A stretch of 64,000 bases of DNA from CAWDCV01 sp963728125 (GCA_963728125.1 CAVSIZ010000011.1:1-64000), one strand, 5' to 3'; shown: positions 33,868 through 43,222, numbered from the stretch's first letter. Numbers and translations are program-made. The notes: generated by a model not told the origin, from the letters alone.

Positions 33868-35497
33868 ATGCCGGGAATGCGACGACGGGCAACCGTCGTG
33901 GGAATGGCCACCTTGGCCGTGACGATGCTGGCGCCCGCGTCGGCGGCACTGGCCGCGCCGGGCGACGCCTGTGACAACCGCAGCAACAACACGTATCAGA
34001 AGTTGCTGGAGTGCATGACCGTCGACGGGGTGCGGGAACATCAGGCGGAGTTCCAGAAGATCGCGGAGAACAACCCCGACCCCGAGTACGGGACCACCCG
34101 AGCCGCAGGTACGCCCGGGTACCAGGCCAGCGTCGACTACGTCGCCGGGCTGCTCGAGGACGCCGGGTACACCGTGACGCTGGACCCGGTCGAGATCACG
34201 TACGCCTTCCCGCCCGAGTTGCGCCAGCTCACGCCGGTCGCCGCCGACTACGAGACCGGTGTCTTCTCCGGCAGTGGCGAGGGCGCCGTCACGGGCGACG
34301 TCGTCCCGGTCGACATCAACCTCACGCCGCCGCGAGCGTCCACGAGTGGCTGCGACGGCGCCTACACCGAGGCCGCCGTTGGCGAACCGATCGTGGCCGA
34401 CCCGACCGGGCCGGACGACTTCGCCGGCTTCCCGGACGGCGCGATCGCGCTCATCCAGCGCGGCGGGTGCAGCTTCGCGCTCAAGGCGCTCAACGCCGAG
34501 GCCGCGGGCGCCTCGGCCGTCATCATCTTCAACCAGGGCAACACGCCGGAGCGCGAGCCCCTCGCGCTCGGCAACGCCACGCCGCCCGAGGGCAGCGCGG
34601 ACACCACCATCGACATCCCCGTCGTGGGCGCCAGCTTCGCGGACGGCTCCGTCCTCGCGCAGCCGGGTTCGACGGCGTACGTCGAGGTGATCACCGAGAC
34701 GCGCACCGACTACAACGTGATCGCCGAGCTCGAGGGCAAGAACCCCGACAACGTCGTGATGGCCGGCGCACACCTCGACAGCGTGATCGAGGGCCCGGGG
34801 ATCAACGACAACGGCTCCGGCTCCGCGGCGCTCCTCGAGACCGCGCTGTTGATGGCCAACCTCAACCCGGAGAACACGCTGCGGTTCGCCTGGTGGGCGG
34901 GCGAGGAGCAGGGCCTCCTCGGCTCTGCCGACTACGTCAACGGCCTGTCGCAGGCGGAGCTCGACCGGATCGCGCTGTACATGAACTACGACATGGTCGG
35001 GTCCCCGAACTACTACTTCGGGGTGTACGACGCCGACGAGTCGAGTTACCCGGCCCCTGTCGTGGTGCCCCCGGGATCGACGGCCATCGAGGACGTCTAC
35101 GAGTCGTACTACACCCTGGTGGGTGAGCCGTACGACGACTCCGCCTTCACCGGCCGCAGCGACTACGAGGCGTTCATCCTGGCCGGGATCCCGTCCGGCG
35201 GTCTGTTCACCGGCGCCGAGCAGATCAAGACACCGGAGCAAGCAGGCAATCTGGGGTGGTGTCGCTGGTGAGCAGTTCGACCAGTGCTACCACGAGGCGT
35301 GCGACACCTACGAGAACGTCAACCTGCACGCGCTCGACGTCAACAGCGACCTGATCGCGTTCGCGATGCTGACCTTCGCGTACTCGACCGAGTCGGTGAA
35401 CGGCGTGCCCGGCAAGAAGGTGCCGGGCCCGACGCAGTACGAGCTGCCGGCACCGGCAGGCGCGCAGGGGACGTTCCCCGACGGTCCGCCCGAGTAA
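33868..35497 (+). CDS. Secreted M28 aminopeptidase with PA domain, frameshift near the end
   Basis: Exported zinc aminopeptidase. A signal peptide (MRRRATVVGMATLAVTMLAPASAALAAPG) precedes a PA domain (about 130-280; AIALIQRGGCSFALKALNAEAAGASAVIIFN). The M28 catalytic domain follows with zinc ligands in AGAHLDSV, NDNGSGSA, WWAGEEQGLLGS and MNYDMVGS. Near 35247 one extra base shifts the frame, ending the first frame at NLGWCRW. The next frame continues QAIWGGVAGEQFDQCYHEACDT, which carries the last zinc His, to the normal end at 35497. As all else is intact, a sequence error is likely; if real, the enzyme is dead. Confidence 0.88.
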
Positions 35498-35508
35498 CCG
35501 ATCGCTAG

Positions 35509-35545
35509 CGAGCCGGGCGTCCGTCGAGAGGCGGCGCCCGGCTCG
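35509..35545. terminator. Bidirectional terminator between peptidase and HerA-like gene
   Basis: CGAGCCGGGCG (35509-35519) pairs perfectly with CGCCCGGCTCG (35535-35545), an 11-bp GC-rich stem with a 15-base loop, followed by TTGGTTT on the plus strand. It sits in the 53-base gap between two convergent genes. Confidence 0.85.
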
Positions 35546-35550
35546 TTGGT

Positions 35551-37110
35551 TTAGCGGCGGCGACGCCGTCTGGTGCCGAAGATGCCGCGAACGATCTCAC
35601 GCCCCAACGTTGCTGCGGCCGCAGTTGCCACGGTCTTGAAGACGGGGTTGTCGAGCAGTCCGGGGTCTTCCGCCTCTCGGCGACGTGGTTCCGACGGCGG
35701 CGGAGGCGGTTCTTCCGGTGCTGCGGGCGGAGGAGCCAGCTTGGCGGCCAGCCGTTCGTACGCCGATTCTCGATCGATCTGCTGGCCGTACTCCGCGGTA
35801 AGCGGCGATGCCGCAACGGCCGCTGTCATCTGAGCAGCATCGAGCGGTGACATGCTGCCCTGTGGGGCACGCAGCATCGTCCACGCCACCGGCGTCGGGG
35901 CTCCTCGCTCCGACAGCACGGTGATAACTGCTTCGCCGATGCCGAGCTGCGTCAGCACTTCTTCCAGGTCGTACGACGATCGCGGGAATGTCGACGCCGT
36001 CGCTTTCAGCGCCTTCGCGTCGTCAGGTGTGAACGCGCGCAACGCATGCTGCACGCGGTTCCCCAGCTGACCGAGGACGTCGGCCGGAACGTCCTTGGGC
36101 GTCTGCGTCACGAAGAAGATGCCGACGCCTTTGGACCGGATGAGTCGCACCGTTTGCGTAATGGCAGCAAGGAAGTCCTTGGACGCGTCGTTGAAGAGCA
36201 GGTGTGCCTCGTCGAAGAAGAACACGAGCTTCGGCTTGTCGATGTCGCCGACCTCGGGCAGCTCCTCGAACAGGTCCGCGAGCAGCCACATCAGGAACGT
36301 CGAGAACAGCGCGGGCCGATCCTGCAGCTGCGGCAGTTCCAGCAGCGAGATGACGCCGCGACCATCGGCGGCGCAGCGCAGCAGGTTCGCGGTGTCGAAC
36401 TCCGGCTCGCCGAAGAAGACGTCCGCGCCCTGGTCCTCGAACGAGATGAGCTCGCGCAGCAGCACGCCGGCTGTCTGCTTCGACAATCCTCCGAGCGACG
36501 TCAGCTCTTGCTTGCCCTCGTCACTGGTGAGGTACTGGATCAGAGCGCGCAGATCCTTCAGGTCGAGGAGCGGCAGCCCGGCCTTGTCGGCGTAGTGGAA
36601 CACCAGCCCGAGCGACGATTCCTGGATGTCGGTGAGCCCGAGCACCTTCGACAACAGCGTTGGTCCGAACGACGTCATCGTCGCTCGCAGCGGGATGCCC
36701 GTACCCAGTCCGCCGAGCGCGTAGAACTCGACGGGGAATCCGGTCGCCGTCCACTCTTGGCCGAGTGAGGCCGTTCGCGCCGAAAGCCGATCGCTGCTGG
36801 CGCCCGGTGCGGCGATCCCGGAGAGGTCGCCTTTGATATCGGCGGCGAAGACCGGAACGCCGTGGGCCGACAGCTGCTCTGCGAGCACCTGGAGCGTTCG
36901 CGTCTTGCCCGTCCCGGTCGCCCCTGCTACGAGGCCGTGCCGGTTCGTCATGGCGAGGGGGATGCGTACCTGCGCATCGATTACCGGCGCTCCGTCGACG
37001 ACGAGCGCGCCGAGCTCGAGCACCGGACCGGCGAAGCCGTACCCCGCCCGCACCATCTCCACCGTGCCTGTCGTGTCGGCGTTTGTCGTGTCGACGGGCT
37101 CGTTCGCCAT
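35551..37110 (-). CDS. HerA-like ATPase (DUF853, helicase-type)
   Basis: 519-residue P-loop ATPase of the HerA/FtsK superfamily, annotated as DUF853 'bipolar DNA helicase'. Walker A is GATGTGKTRTLQVLAEQL (about 61-78), then FAADIKGDLSGIA; Walker B is KLVFFFDEAHLLF near 295, followed by the sensor-like GIFFVTQTPKDVP. The C-terminal 80 residues hold a Pro-rich linker (APPPAAPEEPPPPPSEP) and a basic tail RRRRR. ATG 37110 follows AGGGAG. Unlike archaeal HerA no NurA nuclease gene is nearby. The cellular role in actinobacteria is not established. Confidence 0.9.
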   Translation of the reverse strand: MANEPVDTTNADTTGTVEMVRAGYGFAGPVLELGALVVDGAPVIDAQVRIPLAMTNRHGLVAGATGTGKTRTLQVLAEQLSAHGVPVFAADIKGDLSGIAAPGASSDRLSARTASLGQEWTATGFPVEFYALGGLGTGIPLRATMTSFGPTLLSKVLGLTDIQESSLGLVFHYADKAGLPLLDLKDLRALIQYLTSDEGKQELTSLGGLSKQTAGVLLRELISFEDQGADVFFGEPEFDTANLLRCAADGRGVISLLELPQLQDRPALFSTFLMWLLADLFEELPEVGDIDKPKLVFFFDEAHLLFNDASKDFLAAITQTVRLIRSKGVGIFFVTQTPKDVPADVLGQLGNRVQHALRAFTPDDAKALKATASTFPRSSYDLEEVLTQLGIGEAVITVLSERGAPTPVAWTMLRAPQGSMSPLDAAQMTAAVAASPLTAEYGQQIDRESAYERLAAKLAPPPAAPEEPPPPPSEPRRREAEDPGLLDNPVFKTVATAAAATLGREIVRGIFGTRRRRRR

Positions 37111-37192
37111 CACACTCCCTCATTACTGCCGCGGGCCCGTCTGGGAGCCTAGAGGCAGGCAGCCACAGTCCCCGCCCTTACACTGACACGCT

Positions 37193-37489
37193 GTGATCTT
37201 CAAGTCGGTGGGCGACGGGCGCCCGTATCCCGATCACGGGTACGAGCAGCGCGCCTGGTCGCAGCTGCCACCGCGGCAGGTCCGCATCGACGAGCTGGTG
37301 ACGACGAAACGCGTGCTCGACCTCGACGCGCTGCTGGCCGAAGACTCCACGTTCTACGGCGATCTCTTCGCGCACGTAGTCGAGTGGCAGGGGGTGCTGT
37401 ACCTCGAGGATGGGCTGCATCGCGCGTTGCGGGCGGCGCTGCAGCAACGCAACACGCTGCACGCGCGCGTTCTCATCCTCGACAAGTAG
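37193..37489 (+). CDS. Conserved actinobacterial protein (often labelled VapB-like)
   Basis: 98 residues starting (GTG) IFKSVGDGRPYPDHGYEQRAWSQLPPRQVRIDELVTTKRVLDL, with the core FYGDLFAHVVEWQGVLYLEDGLHRALRA. This protein is highly conserved and always precedes a LytR_C-type gene in actinobacteria. Databases often name it a VapB antitoxin, but no toxin gene is next to it. The V.L.DGLHRA segment recalls the DGxHR motif of ParB/sulfiredoxin-like folds, which I think is the better guess. Function unknown. Confidence 0.7.
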   Translation: MIFKSVGDGRPYPDHGYEQRAWSQLPPRQVRIDELVTTKRVLDLDALLAEDSTFYGDLFAHVVEWQGVLYLEDGLHRALRAALQQRNTLHARVLILDK

Positions 37490-37611
37490 CGCAGAGGGCC
37501 ACTTATCGGCCACGATTCGTGTACAACACTTCCGCTGCGGGGGGATGACGCGCAGCGGGCGAACGGGGATCGAATGAGCCAGAGCGGGCGATACGGGCAG
37601 GGGGACCCGTC

Positions 37612-38190
37612 GTGACGATGACCACCACGAAACCCGCTCGCACGCGCACGCCGCTGGGGCGCGGTCAGAAGACCGCAATCACGCTCGGCTTGGCCTTTCT
37701 GTTCCTCGTGGCAGCGACCCTGTGGGGGACCTGGGCGGTCTTCCGCGACACGACGCCGGAGACCGAGACGGCGACGGTCGCGCTGCCGCCGTGCCCGCCA
37801 CCAGAGATCCAGCCGGGACAGGTGTCGATCAACGTCTTCAACGCCACCGGTCGGTCCGGACTGGCGCGTCTGGTGGCGGACGGGATGGCCCAGCGCGGCT
37901 TCGTGCTGGCGACCATCGCCAACGATCCGATGGCGAAGAACGTCCTGACCGCGGCGGAGATCCGGCATGGACCGGCCGGCGTGGGCCAGGCGCTTCTGGT
38001 TGCGTCGCAAGTTCCAGGCGCGGTGTTGGTGGTCGATCAGCGTCCGGATGCGTCCATAGATCTGGCGGTGGGTGAGCGGTTCACCGAGCTGACGGCACTC
38101 CCGACACCCGGACCGGACGGGCAGCTGGTCGCCCCGCCGCCCAACTGCACGCCGCCTACGCCGGCCGCGTCTGCAGCCCCGACGCAGTAG
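37612..38190 (+). CDS. LytR C-terminal domain protein, membrane-anchored
   Basis: 192 residues. A cytoplasmic basic start is followed by one transmembrane helix (AITLGLAFLFLVAATLWGTWAVF, about 22-44), and an extracytoplasmic LytR_C domain (about 70-165: VSINVFNATGRSGLARLVADGMAQRGFVLATIAN). The tail is Pro/Ala-rich. In LytR-CpsA-Psr proteins this domain sits behind the ligase domain; here it stands alone, which is usual for actinobacterial partners of cell-wall ligases. Start is GTG 37612, with ATG 37618 possible. Confidence 0.88.
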   Translation: MTMTTTKPARTRTPLGRGQKTAITLGLAFLFLVAATLWGTWAVFRDTTPETETATVALPPCPPPEIQPGQVSINVFNATGRSGLARLVADGMAQRGFVLATIANDPMAKNVLTAAEIRHGPAGVGQALLVASQVPGAVLVVDQRPDASIDLAVGERFTELTALPTPGPDGQLVAPPPNCTPPTPAASAAPTQ

Positions 38191-38249
38191 CGCCGCACCC
38201 GTTCGCCGTCGCCCCCTGGCGCCGGACGCGACCCGCGCTGTGCGGACGT

Positions 38250-39296
38250 TTACATAGGCGGGGCTATCTCGCCCGAGCCGCGCTCGACGAGCTCCGTAGC
38301 CACCAGGTGTCGTCGCGTTGGCTCGACGTTGCCGTCGAGTCGCTCGAACAGCGTGTGGGCCGCCACCGCCCCCATCCGGCCGGGGTCCTGGGCGATCACC
38401 GTCACCCCTGGGTCGAGGAGGTCGGCGAGCAGGAAGTCGTCGAAGCCGACCAGTGCCACCTCGTGCTGCCTGCGCAGCTGTCGAAGTGCGCGGATGGCAC
38501 CGATCGTGACGAGGTTCTGGCTGGTGAACAGCGCTGATGGCGGCGCGGCGCTCGTCATCACGTCGAGCGCCGCCTGCTCGGCTTGCGCGATCGTGCGCAG
38601 ATCGTGACGTACGAGCCTGTCGTCGACGGCGACGTCGTACTCGCGCAGCGCCTCGTGGTACCCGGACCACCGCTCCTGCGCAGTGGAGATCGTCATCAAG
38701 TCGCCGAGATAGCCGATCCGACGGTGTCCACGCTCGAGCAGGTGCCGCACGCCTTCCCGAGCCCCACCGTGGTTGTTCGACAGCACGACGTCCGCGTCCA
38801 GCAACGTTGGCGCGCGGTCCACGAACACCATGGGCAGCCCGGCGCGGCGTTCAGTGAGCAGGTAGCTCTGGTCGTGACTTGCTGGGACAAGGATCAGGCC
38901 GTCGACCCGCCGGGCGATGAACGTCGCGGTCAGCTGCACTTCGCGCACTGGGTCCTCGTCGAGGCTGCCGGTCAGGACCGCGACGCCCCGTGGTCGCGCG
39001 ACGTCCTCGATGGCGCGGTGCAGGGCTGCGGAGAACGGGTTGGCGACGTCTTCGAGCAGCAGGCCGAGCGTGCGAGTGAGCCGATCGCTGCGGCGCAGAC
39101 TGCTGGCCCCAAGGTTGGGGCGATAATCCAAGCGGTCGATGGCCAGCTGGACTTTCTTCGCCAACTCGGGGGACACGCCGGGCTCATCGTTGACGACGCG
39201 CGACACCGTCTTCAGGCTGACTCCGGCAAGGGCCGCCACGTCACGCATCGTCGGTCGCGGCTGCGTACTCGCGGGCACCGAAGACATCGTTGTCAT
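38250..39296 (-). CDS. LacI-family repressor of the frc-type operon
   Basis: 348 residues. Helix-turn-helix TMRDVAALAGVSLKTVSRVVND near the start, hinge helix LGASSLRRSDRLTRTLGLLL, and a sugar-binding effector domain ending with ALVGFDDFLLADLLDPGVTVIAQDP. It is transcribed away from the ABC operon at 39423. The perfect palindrome TGACAACGTTGTCA at that promoter is the obvious operator. ATG 39296 (MTTMSSVPAS) is chosen so that the DNA-binding domain starts 17 residues in; several other starts upstream are possible. Confidence 0.92.
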   Translation of the reverse strand: MTTMSSVPASTQPRPTMRDVAALAGVSLKTVSRVVNDEPGVSPELAKKVQLAIDRLDYRPNLGASSLRRSDRLTRTLGLLLEDVANPFSAALHRAIEDVARPRGVAVLTGSLDEDPVREVQLTATFIARRVDGLILVPASHDQSYLLTERRAGLPMVFVDRAPTLLDADVVLSNNHGGAREGVRHLLERGHRRIGYLGDLMTISTAQERWSGYHEALREYDVAVDDRLVRHDLRTIAQAEQAALDVMTSAAPPSALFTSQNLVTIGAIRALRQLRRQHEVALVGFDDFLLADLLDPGVTVIAQDPGRMGAVAAHTLFERLDGNVEPTRRHLVATELVERGSGEIAPPM

Positions 39297-39338
39297 CACG
39301 ATGACTAGCATACGAAGAAACAATGAGATAACAAGGCC

Positions 39339-39385
39339 TTGACCTGGAGGTAACACACCACTATAAAGGTCTGACAACGTTGTCA
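39339..39385 (+). promoter_or_regulatory. Promoter and LacI operator of the frc-type ABC operon
   Basis: TTGACC (39339-39344), 17 bases, TATAAA (39362-39367): a near-consensus sigma-70-type promoter. The perfect 14-bp palindrome TGACAACGTTGTCA (39372-39385) covers the expected transcription start, the ideal place for a LacI-type repressor to block initiation. The message would have a 50-base leader before the ATG at 39423, preceded by AAAGGGGA. Confidence 0.85.
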
Positions 39386-39422
39386 CGCATCACTCCCGAT
39401 GCCGTGACGGAAAGGGGACTAC

Positions 39423-40486
39423 ATGCGTTCCACGACACAGCGCGGGTTGCGCGTCCTTGGCCTCGGAATTGCCGCTTCGCTCGTCCTTGCCGCTTGTGGT
39501 GGCGATGACGGCGGCGACACGGCCTCCGAGGGAGGCGGCGACGGCGAGATCGTCCGATCGGCCTCATCACCAAGACCGACACCAACCCGTTCTTCGTGAA
39601 GATGAAGGAGGGCGCCGAGGCGAAGGCCGAAGAACTCGGTGCCGAGTTGCAATCGTTCGCCGGCGAGTTCGACGGCGACAACGAGGCCCAGGTGGAAGCG
39701 GTCGAGCAGCTCATCGCCCAGGGTGCGCAGGGAATCTTGATCACGCCCAGCGATTCCGCGGCCATCGTGCCGTCGCTGGACAAGGCGCGCGAGGCCGGCC
39801 TGCTCGTCGTCGCGCTCGACACCCAGACCGACCCGCCGGACGCCGCGGACGTCACGTTCGCGACGGACAACTTCCTCGCCGGTCAGCTCATCGGTCAGTG
39901 GGCCAAGGCCACCCTCGGGGATACGCCGGCGAAGATCGCCATGCTCGACCTCAATCCGGATCAGGTCTCGGTGGACGTCCAGCGTGATCAGGGCTTCCTC
40001 GACGGCTTCGGCATCGACGTGGGCGACGAAACCCAAATCGGCGACGAGAGTGACCCGCAGATTGTCGGTCACGACGTGACCGACGGGTCACCAGAGGGCG
40101 GCCGTACCGCCATGGAGAACCTGCTCCAGAAAGACCCCAGCATCAACCTCGTCTACACCATCAACGAGCCGGCGGCCGAGGGCGCGTACGAGGCCGTCAA
40201 GGCAGCCGGCAAGGAAGGCGACATCACGATCGTTTCGATCGACGGCGGATGCCCCGGCGTCGAGAGCGTTCAAGCCGGCTCCATCGGTGCGACCTCGATG
40301 CAGTTCCCCCTGCTGATGGCGGAGGAGGGCGTTCAGGCGGTCGTCGACTTCGCGGAAAGCGGCGAGAAGCCCGACATGGGCGGCGAGGAGTTCATCAACA
40401 CCGGCGTCACCCTCGTCACCGACAAGCCGGCCTCGGGTGTCGAGTCCGAGGACACGACGTGGGGGCTGGACAACTGCTGGGGCTGA
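39423..40486 (+). CDS. Sugar ABC transporter substrate-binding lipoprotein (FrcB/RbsB type), frameshifted
   Basis: Periplasmic-binding-protein type 1 lipoprotein. ATG 39423 opens a lipobox signal (SLVLAACGGD) and an acidic linker. The first frame then breaks near 39556 after GDGEIV; one base missing there brings in IGLITKTDTNPFFVKMKEGA, after which the protein is complete to NCWG at 40486. Features are QAQGILITPSD-type sugar-contact strands (GILITPSDSAAIVP), ALDTQTDPPDAADVTFATDN and YTINEPAAEGAYEAV. It resembles fructose-binding FrcB. With the downstream permease and ATPase it forms a complete importer, so an intact reading is expected and the lesion may be an assembly error. Confidence 0.85.
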
Positions 40487-40538
40487 GGTCCTAGCCGAGC
40501 AGTCTCGACACGAGCACACTGCCAGCCACGTCTTGCGT

Positions 40539-40570
40539 GGGCGGGGCGTCCCCTACCGGGCGCCCCGCCC
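40539..40570 (+). promoter_or_regulatory. Intercistronic hairpin between binding protein and permease
   Basis: GGGCGGGGCG (40539-40548) pairs perfectly with CGCCCCGCCC (40561-40570) across a 12-base loop, with no T-tract. It lies 53 bases behind the binding-protein gene and 46 before the permease gene. As in the first sugar operon, it should favour more binding protein than permease. Confidence 0.75.
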
Positions 40571-40615
40571 TCGTACCCACGTTTTCGCCATCGCCGATGA
40601 CGAGGAGAGAAGCGA

Positions 40616-41680
40616 ATGACCACCAACCCTGGCGACGGGGGCCAGCCCGGAGCGACTGCGGTCGTCGACGACGCCCCGGCCACGGCCGAAGAACTCGCCG
40701 GTCCGCGGACCACCGGCCAGCGCATCCACGACCTGTTGCACAGCCGGCCCAATCTCGGTCCGGCCGCCGTACTGATCCTGGCGATCGTGGTGTTCTCGAT
40801 CGTCTCTGACAACTTCCTGGCGACCAACAACGTGTCGCTCGTCCTGCAGCAGGTGACCGTTGTGGCCACCCTCGCCGTGGGTCAGACCATCATCATCCTG
40901 ACGGCGGGCATCGATCTGTCCGTCGGTGCGATCGCCGTGCTCAGCTCGATCGTCATGGCGAAGTTGTCCGCGGAACAGGGCTTGCCCGGATGGCTCGCCC
41001 TGATCGTGGGATTCGCGGTCGGGACGGCATGCGGATTCATCAACGGCTTCCTGGTGACGCGGTTGAGGCTGCCGCCGTTCATCGTCACGCTTGGCACACT
41101 CAACATCTTCTTCGCACTCAACCTGTGGTACTCGCAGAGCGAAACGATCCGCGGCACGGACATGTCCAGTCTGTTGCTCTGGACCGGCGAGACGTTCGGC
41201 GTCGCCGGAATCCGTCTCACCGCCGGCACCGTGCTGATGCTGATCCTGTTCTTCCTGATGGCGTACTGCCTGCGCATGACGGCATGGGGGCGGCACGTCT
41301 ACGCCGTCGGCGACGACGCGGAGGCGGCGCGGCTCTCGGGTATCCAAGCCAGTCGGGTGCTGCTCAGTGTGTACGTCGTCGCCGGCCTCATCTACGCGAT
41401 CGGCGCGTGGGTCCTGATCGGCCGGATCGCCTCAGCAAGTCCGCAGGCCGGCCAGGAGTACAACCTCGACACCATCACCGCTGTCGTCATCGGCGGGACG
41501 AGCCTCTTCGGCGGCAGGGGGCAGATCTTCGGAACGCTGCTCGGAGCACTCATCGTCGGTGTTGCGCGCAGCGGTCTCGTCCTCGCTGGTGTGGACGTGC
41601 TCTGGCAGAACTTCGCCGTCGGCGTCCTCGTCATCGCCGCGGTGGCCATCGACCAGTGGATCCGGAAGGTGAAGGCATGA
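40616..41680 (+). CDS. Sugar ABC transporter permease (FrcC/RbsC type)
   Basis: 354-residue membrane protein of the ribose/fructose BPD_transp_2 family, with about ten helices. Conserved features are VGQTIIILTAGIDLSVGAIAVL (helix and re-entrant motif GIDLSVG), NGFLVTRLRLPPFIVTLGTL, and the EAA-like cytoplasmic loop GRHVYAVGDDAEAARLSGI. TAVVIGGTSLFGGRGQIFGTLLGALIVG is the family's C-terminal signature. It works as a homodimer with the ATPase at 41677, which overlaps it by 4 bases. Start ATG follows GAGAGAAGCG. Confidence 0.92.
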   Translation: MTTNPGDGGQPGATAVVDDAPATAEELAGPRTTGQRIHDLLHSRPNLGPAAVLILAIVVFSIVSDNFLATNNVSLVLQQVTVVATLAVGQTIIILTAGIDLSVGAIAVLSSIVMAKLSAEQGLPGWLALIVGFAVGTACGFINGFLVTRLRLPPFIVTLGTLNIFFALNLWYSQSETIRGTDMSSLLLWTGETFGVAGIRLTAGTVLMLILFFLMAYCLRMTAWGRHVYAVGDDAEAARLSGIQASRVLLSVYVVAGLIYAIGAWVLIGRIASASPQAGQEYNLDTITAVVIGGTSLFGGRGQIFGTLLGALIVGVARSGLVLAGVDVLWQNFAVGVLVIAAVAIDQWIRKVKA

Positions 41681-42492
41681 GCACCGCCATGGCGCAGAGC
41701 TCCGGAGACGAGGTCGAACAACGCACGCCGATCCTGCAGGCCAAGAATCTGGTCAAGGTGTACGGCAAGGTCGTGGCGCTCGACAACTGCGACCTCGAGC
41801 TGTATCCCGGCGAGATCCTTGCCGTGATCGGTGACAACGGCGCCGGAAAGTCGAGCCTCATCAAGGCGCTGTCGGGGGCGACGATTCCCGACAGTGGCGA
41901 GATCCTGCTCGACGATCGGGTCATGAACTTCAAGACGCCGCTCGACGCCCGATCGGCGGGCATCGAGACGGTGTATCAGACCCTCGCCGTCGCACCGTCG
42001 CTTGACATCGCCAGCAACCTGTTCCTCGGACGGGAGCGCCGCAAGGCGGGCCCGCTCGGCAGCGTGCTGCGCATGCTCGACAACAGCGGCATGCGGGCCG
42101 AGGCGCGCAAGCACATGAAGGATCTCGGCATCCTGACGATTCAGAACATCTCGCAGGCGGTCGAGACGCTGTCCGGTGGTCAGCGACAAGGTGTCGCAGT
42201 CGCCCGGTCAGCGGCGTTCGGCAGCCGGGTCGTCATCATGGACGAGCCGACAGCCGCGCTCGGCGTCAAGGAATCGGGCCGCGTCCTGCAGCTCATCCGC
42301 GACGTACGCGACCGCGGCCTGCCAGTGATCCTCATCAGCCACAACATGCCGCACGTGTTCGAGGTCGCCGACCGCATCCACATCCAGCGGCTCGGCCACC
42401 GCGCGGCGGTAGTGACGCCACAGTCGCACACCATGAACGAGGCCGTCGCCATCATGACCGGCGCCGTCACCGTTCCCCGCGAGGCAGCCTGA
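41677..42492 (+). CDS. Sugar ABC transporter ATPase (FrcA type)
   Basis: 271-residue single-domain ATPase. Walker A is GDNGAGKSSLIKALSG, Q-loop in ETVYQTLAV, signature VETLSGGQRQGVAVARS, Walker B RVVIMDEPTAALG, and H-loop LISHNMPHV. Ribose-type transporters usually have a tandem ATPase of about 500 residues; the single-domain form, with the sequence HIQRLGHRAAVV near the end, is the FrcA fructose subtype. It overlaps the permease gene (ATGA) and ends the operon before a strong hairpin. Confidence 0.93.
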   Translation: MSTAMAQSSGDEVEQRTPILQAKNLVKVYGKVVALDNCDLELYPGEILAVIGDNGAGKSSLIKALSGATIPDSGEILLDDRVMNFKTPLDARSAGIETVYQTLAVAPSLDIASNLFLGRERRKAGPLGSVLRMLDNSGMRAEARKHMKDLGILTIQNISQAVETLSGGQRQGVAVARSAAFGSRVVIMDEPTAALGVKESGRVLQLIRDVRDRGLPVILISHNMPHVFEVADRIHIQRLGHRAAVVTPQSHTMNEAVAIMTGAVTVPREAA

Positions 42493-42514
42493 TCCATCGC
42501 GGGAGCCCACGAGC

Positions 42515-42562
42515 TGGTTCCTTGTGCACGCCGAATCGACCTATCGCGTGCACGAGGAACCA
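42515..42562 (+). terminator. Long terminator hairpin after the frc-type operon
   Basis: TGGTTCCTTGTGCACGC (42515-42531) pairs with GCGTGCACGAGGAACCA (42546-42562): 17 bp with one G-U, 14-base loop. There is no U-tract, as usual for GC-rich actinobacterial terminators. It lies between convergent genes and may serve both. Confidence 0.85.
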
Positions 42563-42580
42563 CTCGCTAGTGCCCGCGGA

Positions 42581-42964
42581 TCAGGCGACGCAGAACTCGT
42601 TGCCTTCGGGATCAAGCATCACGACGTGACCGAGGTGTTCGCTGTAGGACTCCTCACGAACCATCGTCGCCCCCGCTGTGACGAGTGCGGCGACCTTGGC
42701 CCGGATGAGCTGCTCGCGCGCGGCCATATCCCACGGCGGCTCGCCCGCAACCCGGATGTCGATGTGCAGCCGATTCTTCGCGGTCTTGGGCTCCGGAACC
42801 CGCAGAAAGCTGACGGCCGGACCAACGCCATCGGGATCGATGATCGATGCCCCATCCGGGTCGTCGTACCCCGGCTCGGCGACGTATCCGAGCGCGAACG
42901 CCCAGAACTCTGCAAGCGCATGGGGGTCGGCAGCGTCGCCGCCGATGGTCCAGTGCGTCGCCAC
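42581..42964 (-). CDS. VOC family (glyoxalase/bleomycin resistance-like) protein
   Basis: 127 residues forming the paired beta-alpha-beta-beta-beta units of VOC proteins. Seen are WTIGGDAADPHALAEFWAFALGY, NRLHIDIRVAG with a metal-type His, and the end HVVMLDPEGNEFCVA, whose Glu is a usual metal ligand. The 'DPEGNEFCV' ending is typical of the actinobacterial uncharacterised subgroup. Substrate unknown. It is convergent with the sugar operon. Confidence 0.87.
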   Translation of the reverse strand: MATHWTIGGDAADPHALAEFWAFALGYVAEPGYDDPDGASIIDPDGVGPAVSFLRVPEPKTAKNRLHIDIRVAGEPPWDMAAREQLIRAKVAALVTAGATMVREESYSEHLGHVVMLDPEGNEFCVA

Positions 42965-42985
42965 CTCGGCAGCGTAGGACGATAA

Positions 42986-43222
42986 GTGACTGCCGGGCTG
43001 CTCGTCGCGCAGGGCCTGACCGACGAGCTCGTTCGGCCGAATACCACCGACTCATTCGTCACGCAGCAGTGCGACGCCGGTGCTGCCGTCGACTACCGGA
43101 CGTATCCGGGCGTCGGCCACTTTCAGGTCCGTGCGGTCGCCGCCCCGGCGGTTGCGGACTGGCTGCTCGATCGGATGCAGGGCGATCCGCTGCCCGCGTG
43201 CTGCACCCGTACCACCGCGTGA
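42986..43222 (+). pseudogene. C-terminal fragment of a secretory lipase
   Basis: The 78 codons read LLVAQGLTDELVRPNTTDSF, VTQQCDAGAAVDYRTYPGVGHFQ and VADWLLDRMQGDPLPACC. These hold the catalytic Asp (GLTDELV) and His (GVGHF) and disulfide cysteines of the LIP/secretory lipase family of alpha/beta hydrolases. The nucleophile Ser, signal peptide and about 300 N-terminal residues are missing. It is wedged between the VOC gene and tRNA-Ser(CGA), a common site for insertions and excisions, so a deletion probably left this stump. Confidence 0.75.

Noticed and set aside
37193..37489. VapB antitoxin of a toxin-antitoxin pair
   Set aside because: No PIN-domain toxin gene is adjacent and the protein lacks a clear ribbon-helix-helix or AbrB start.
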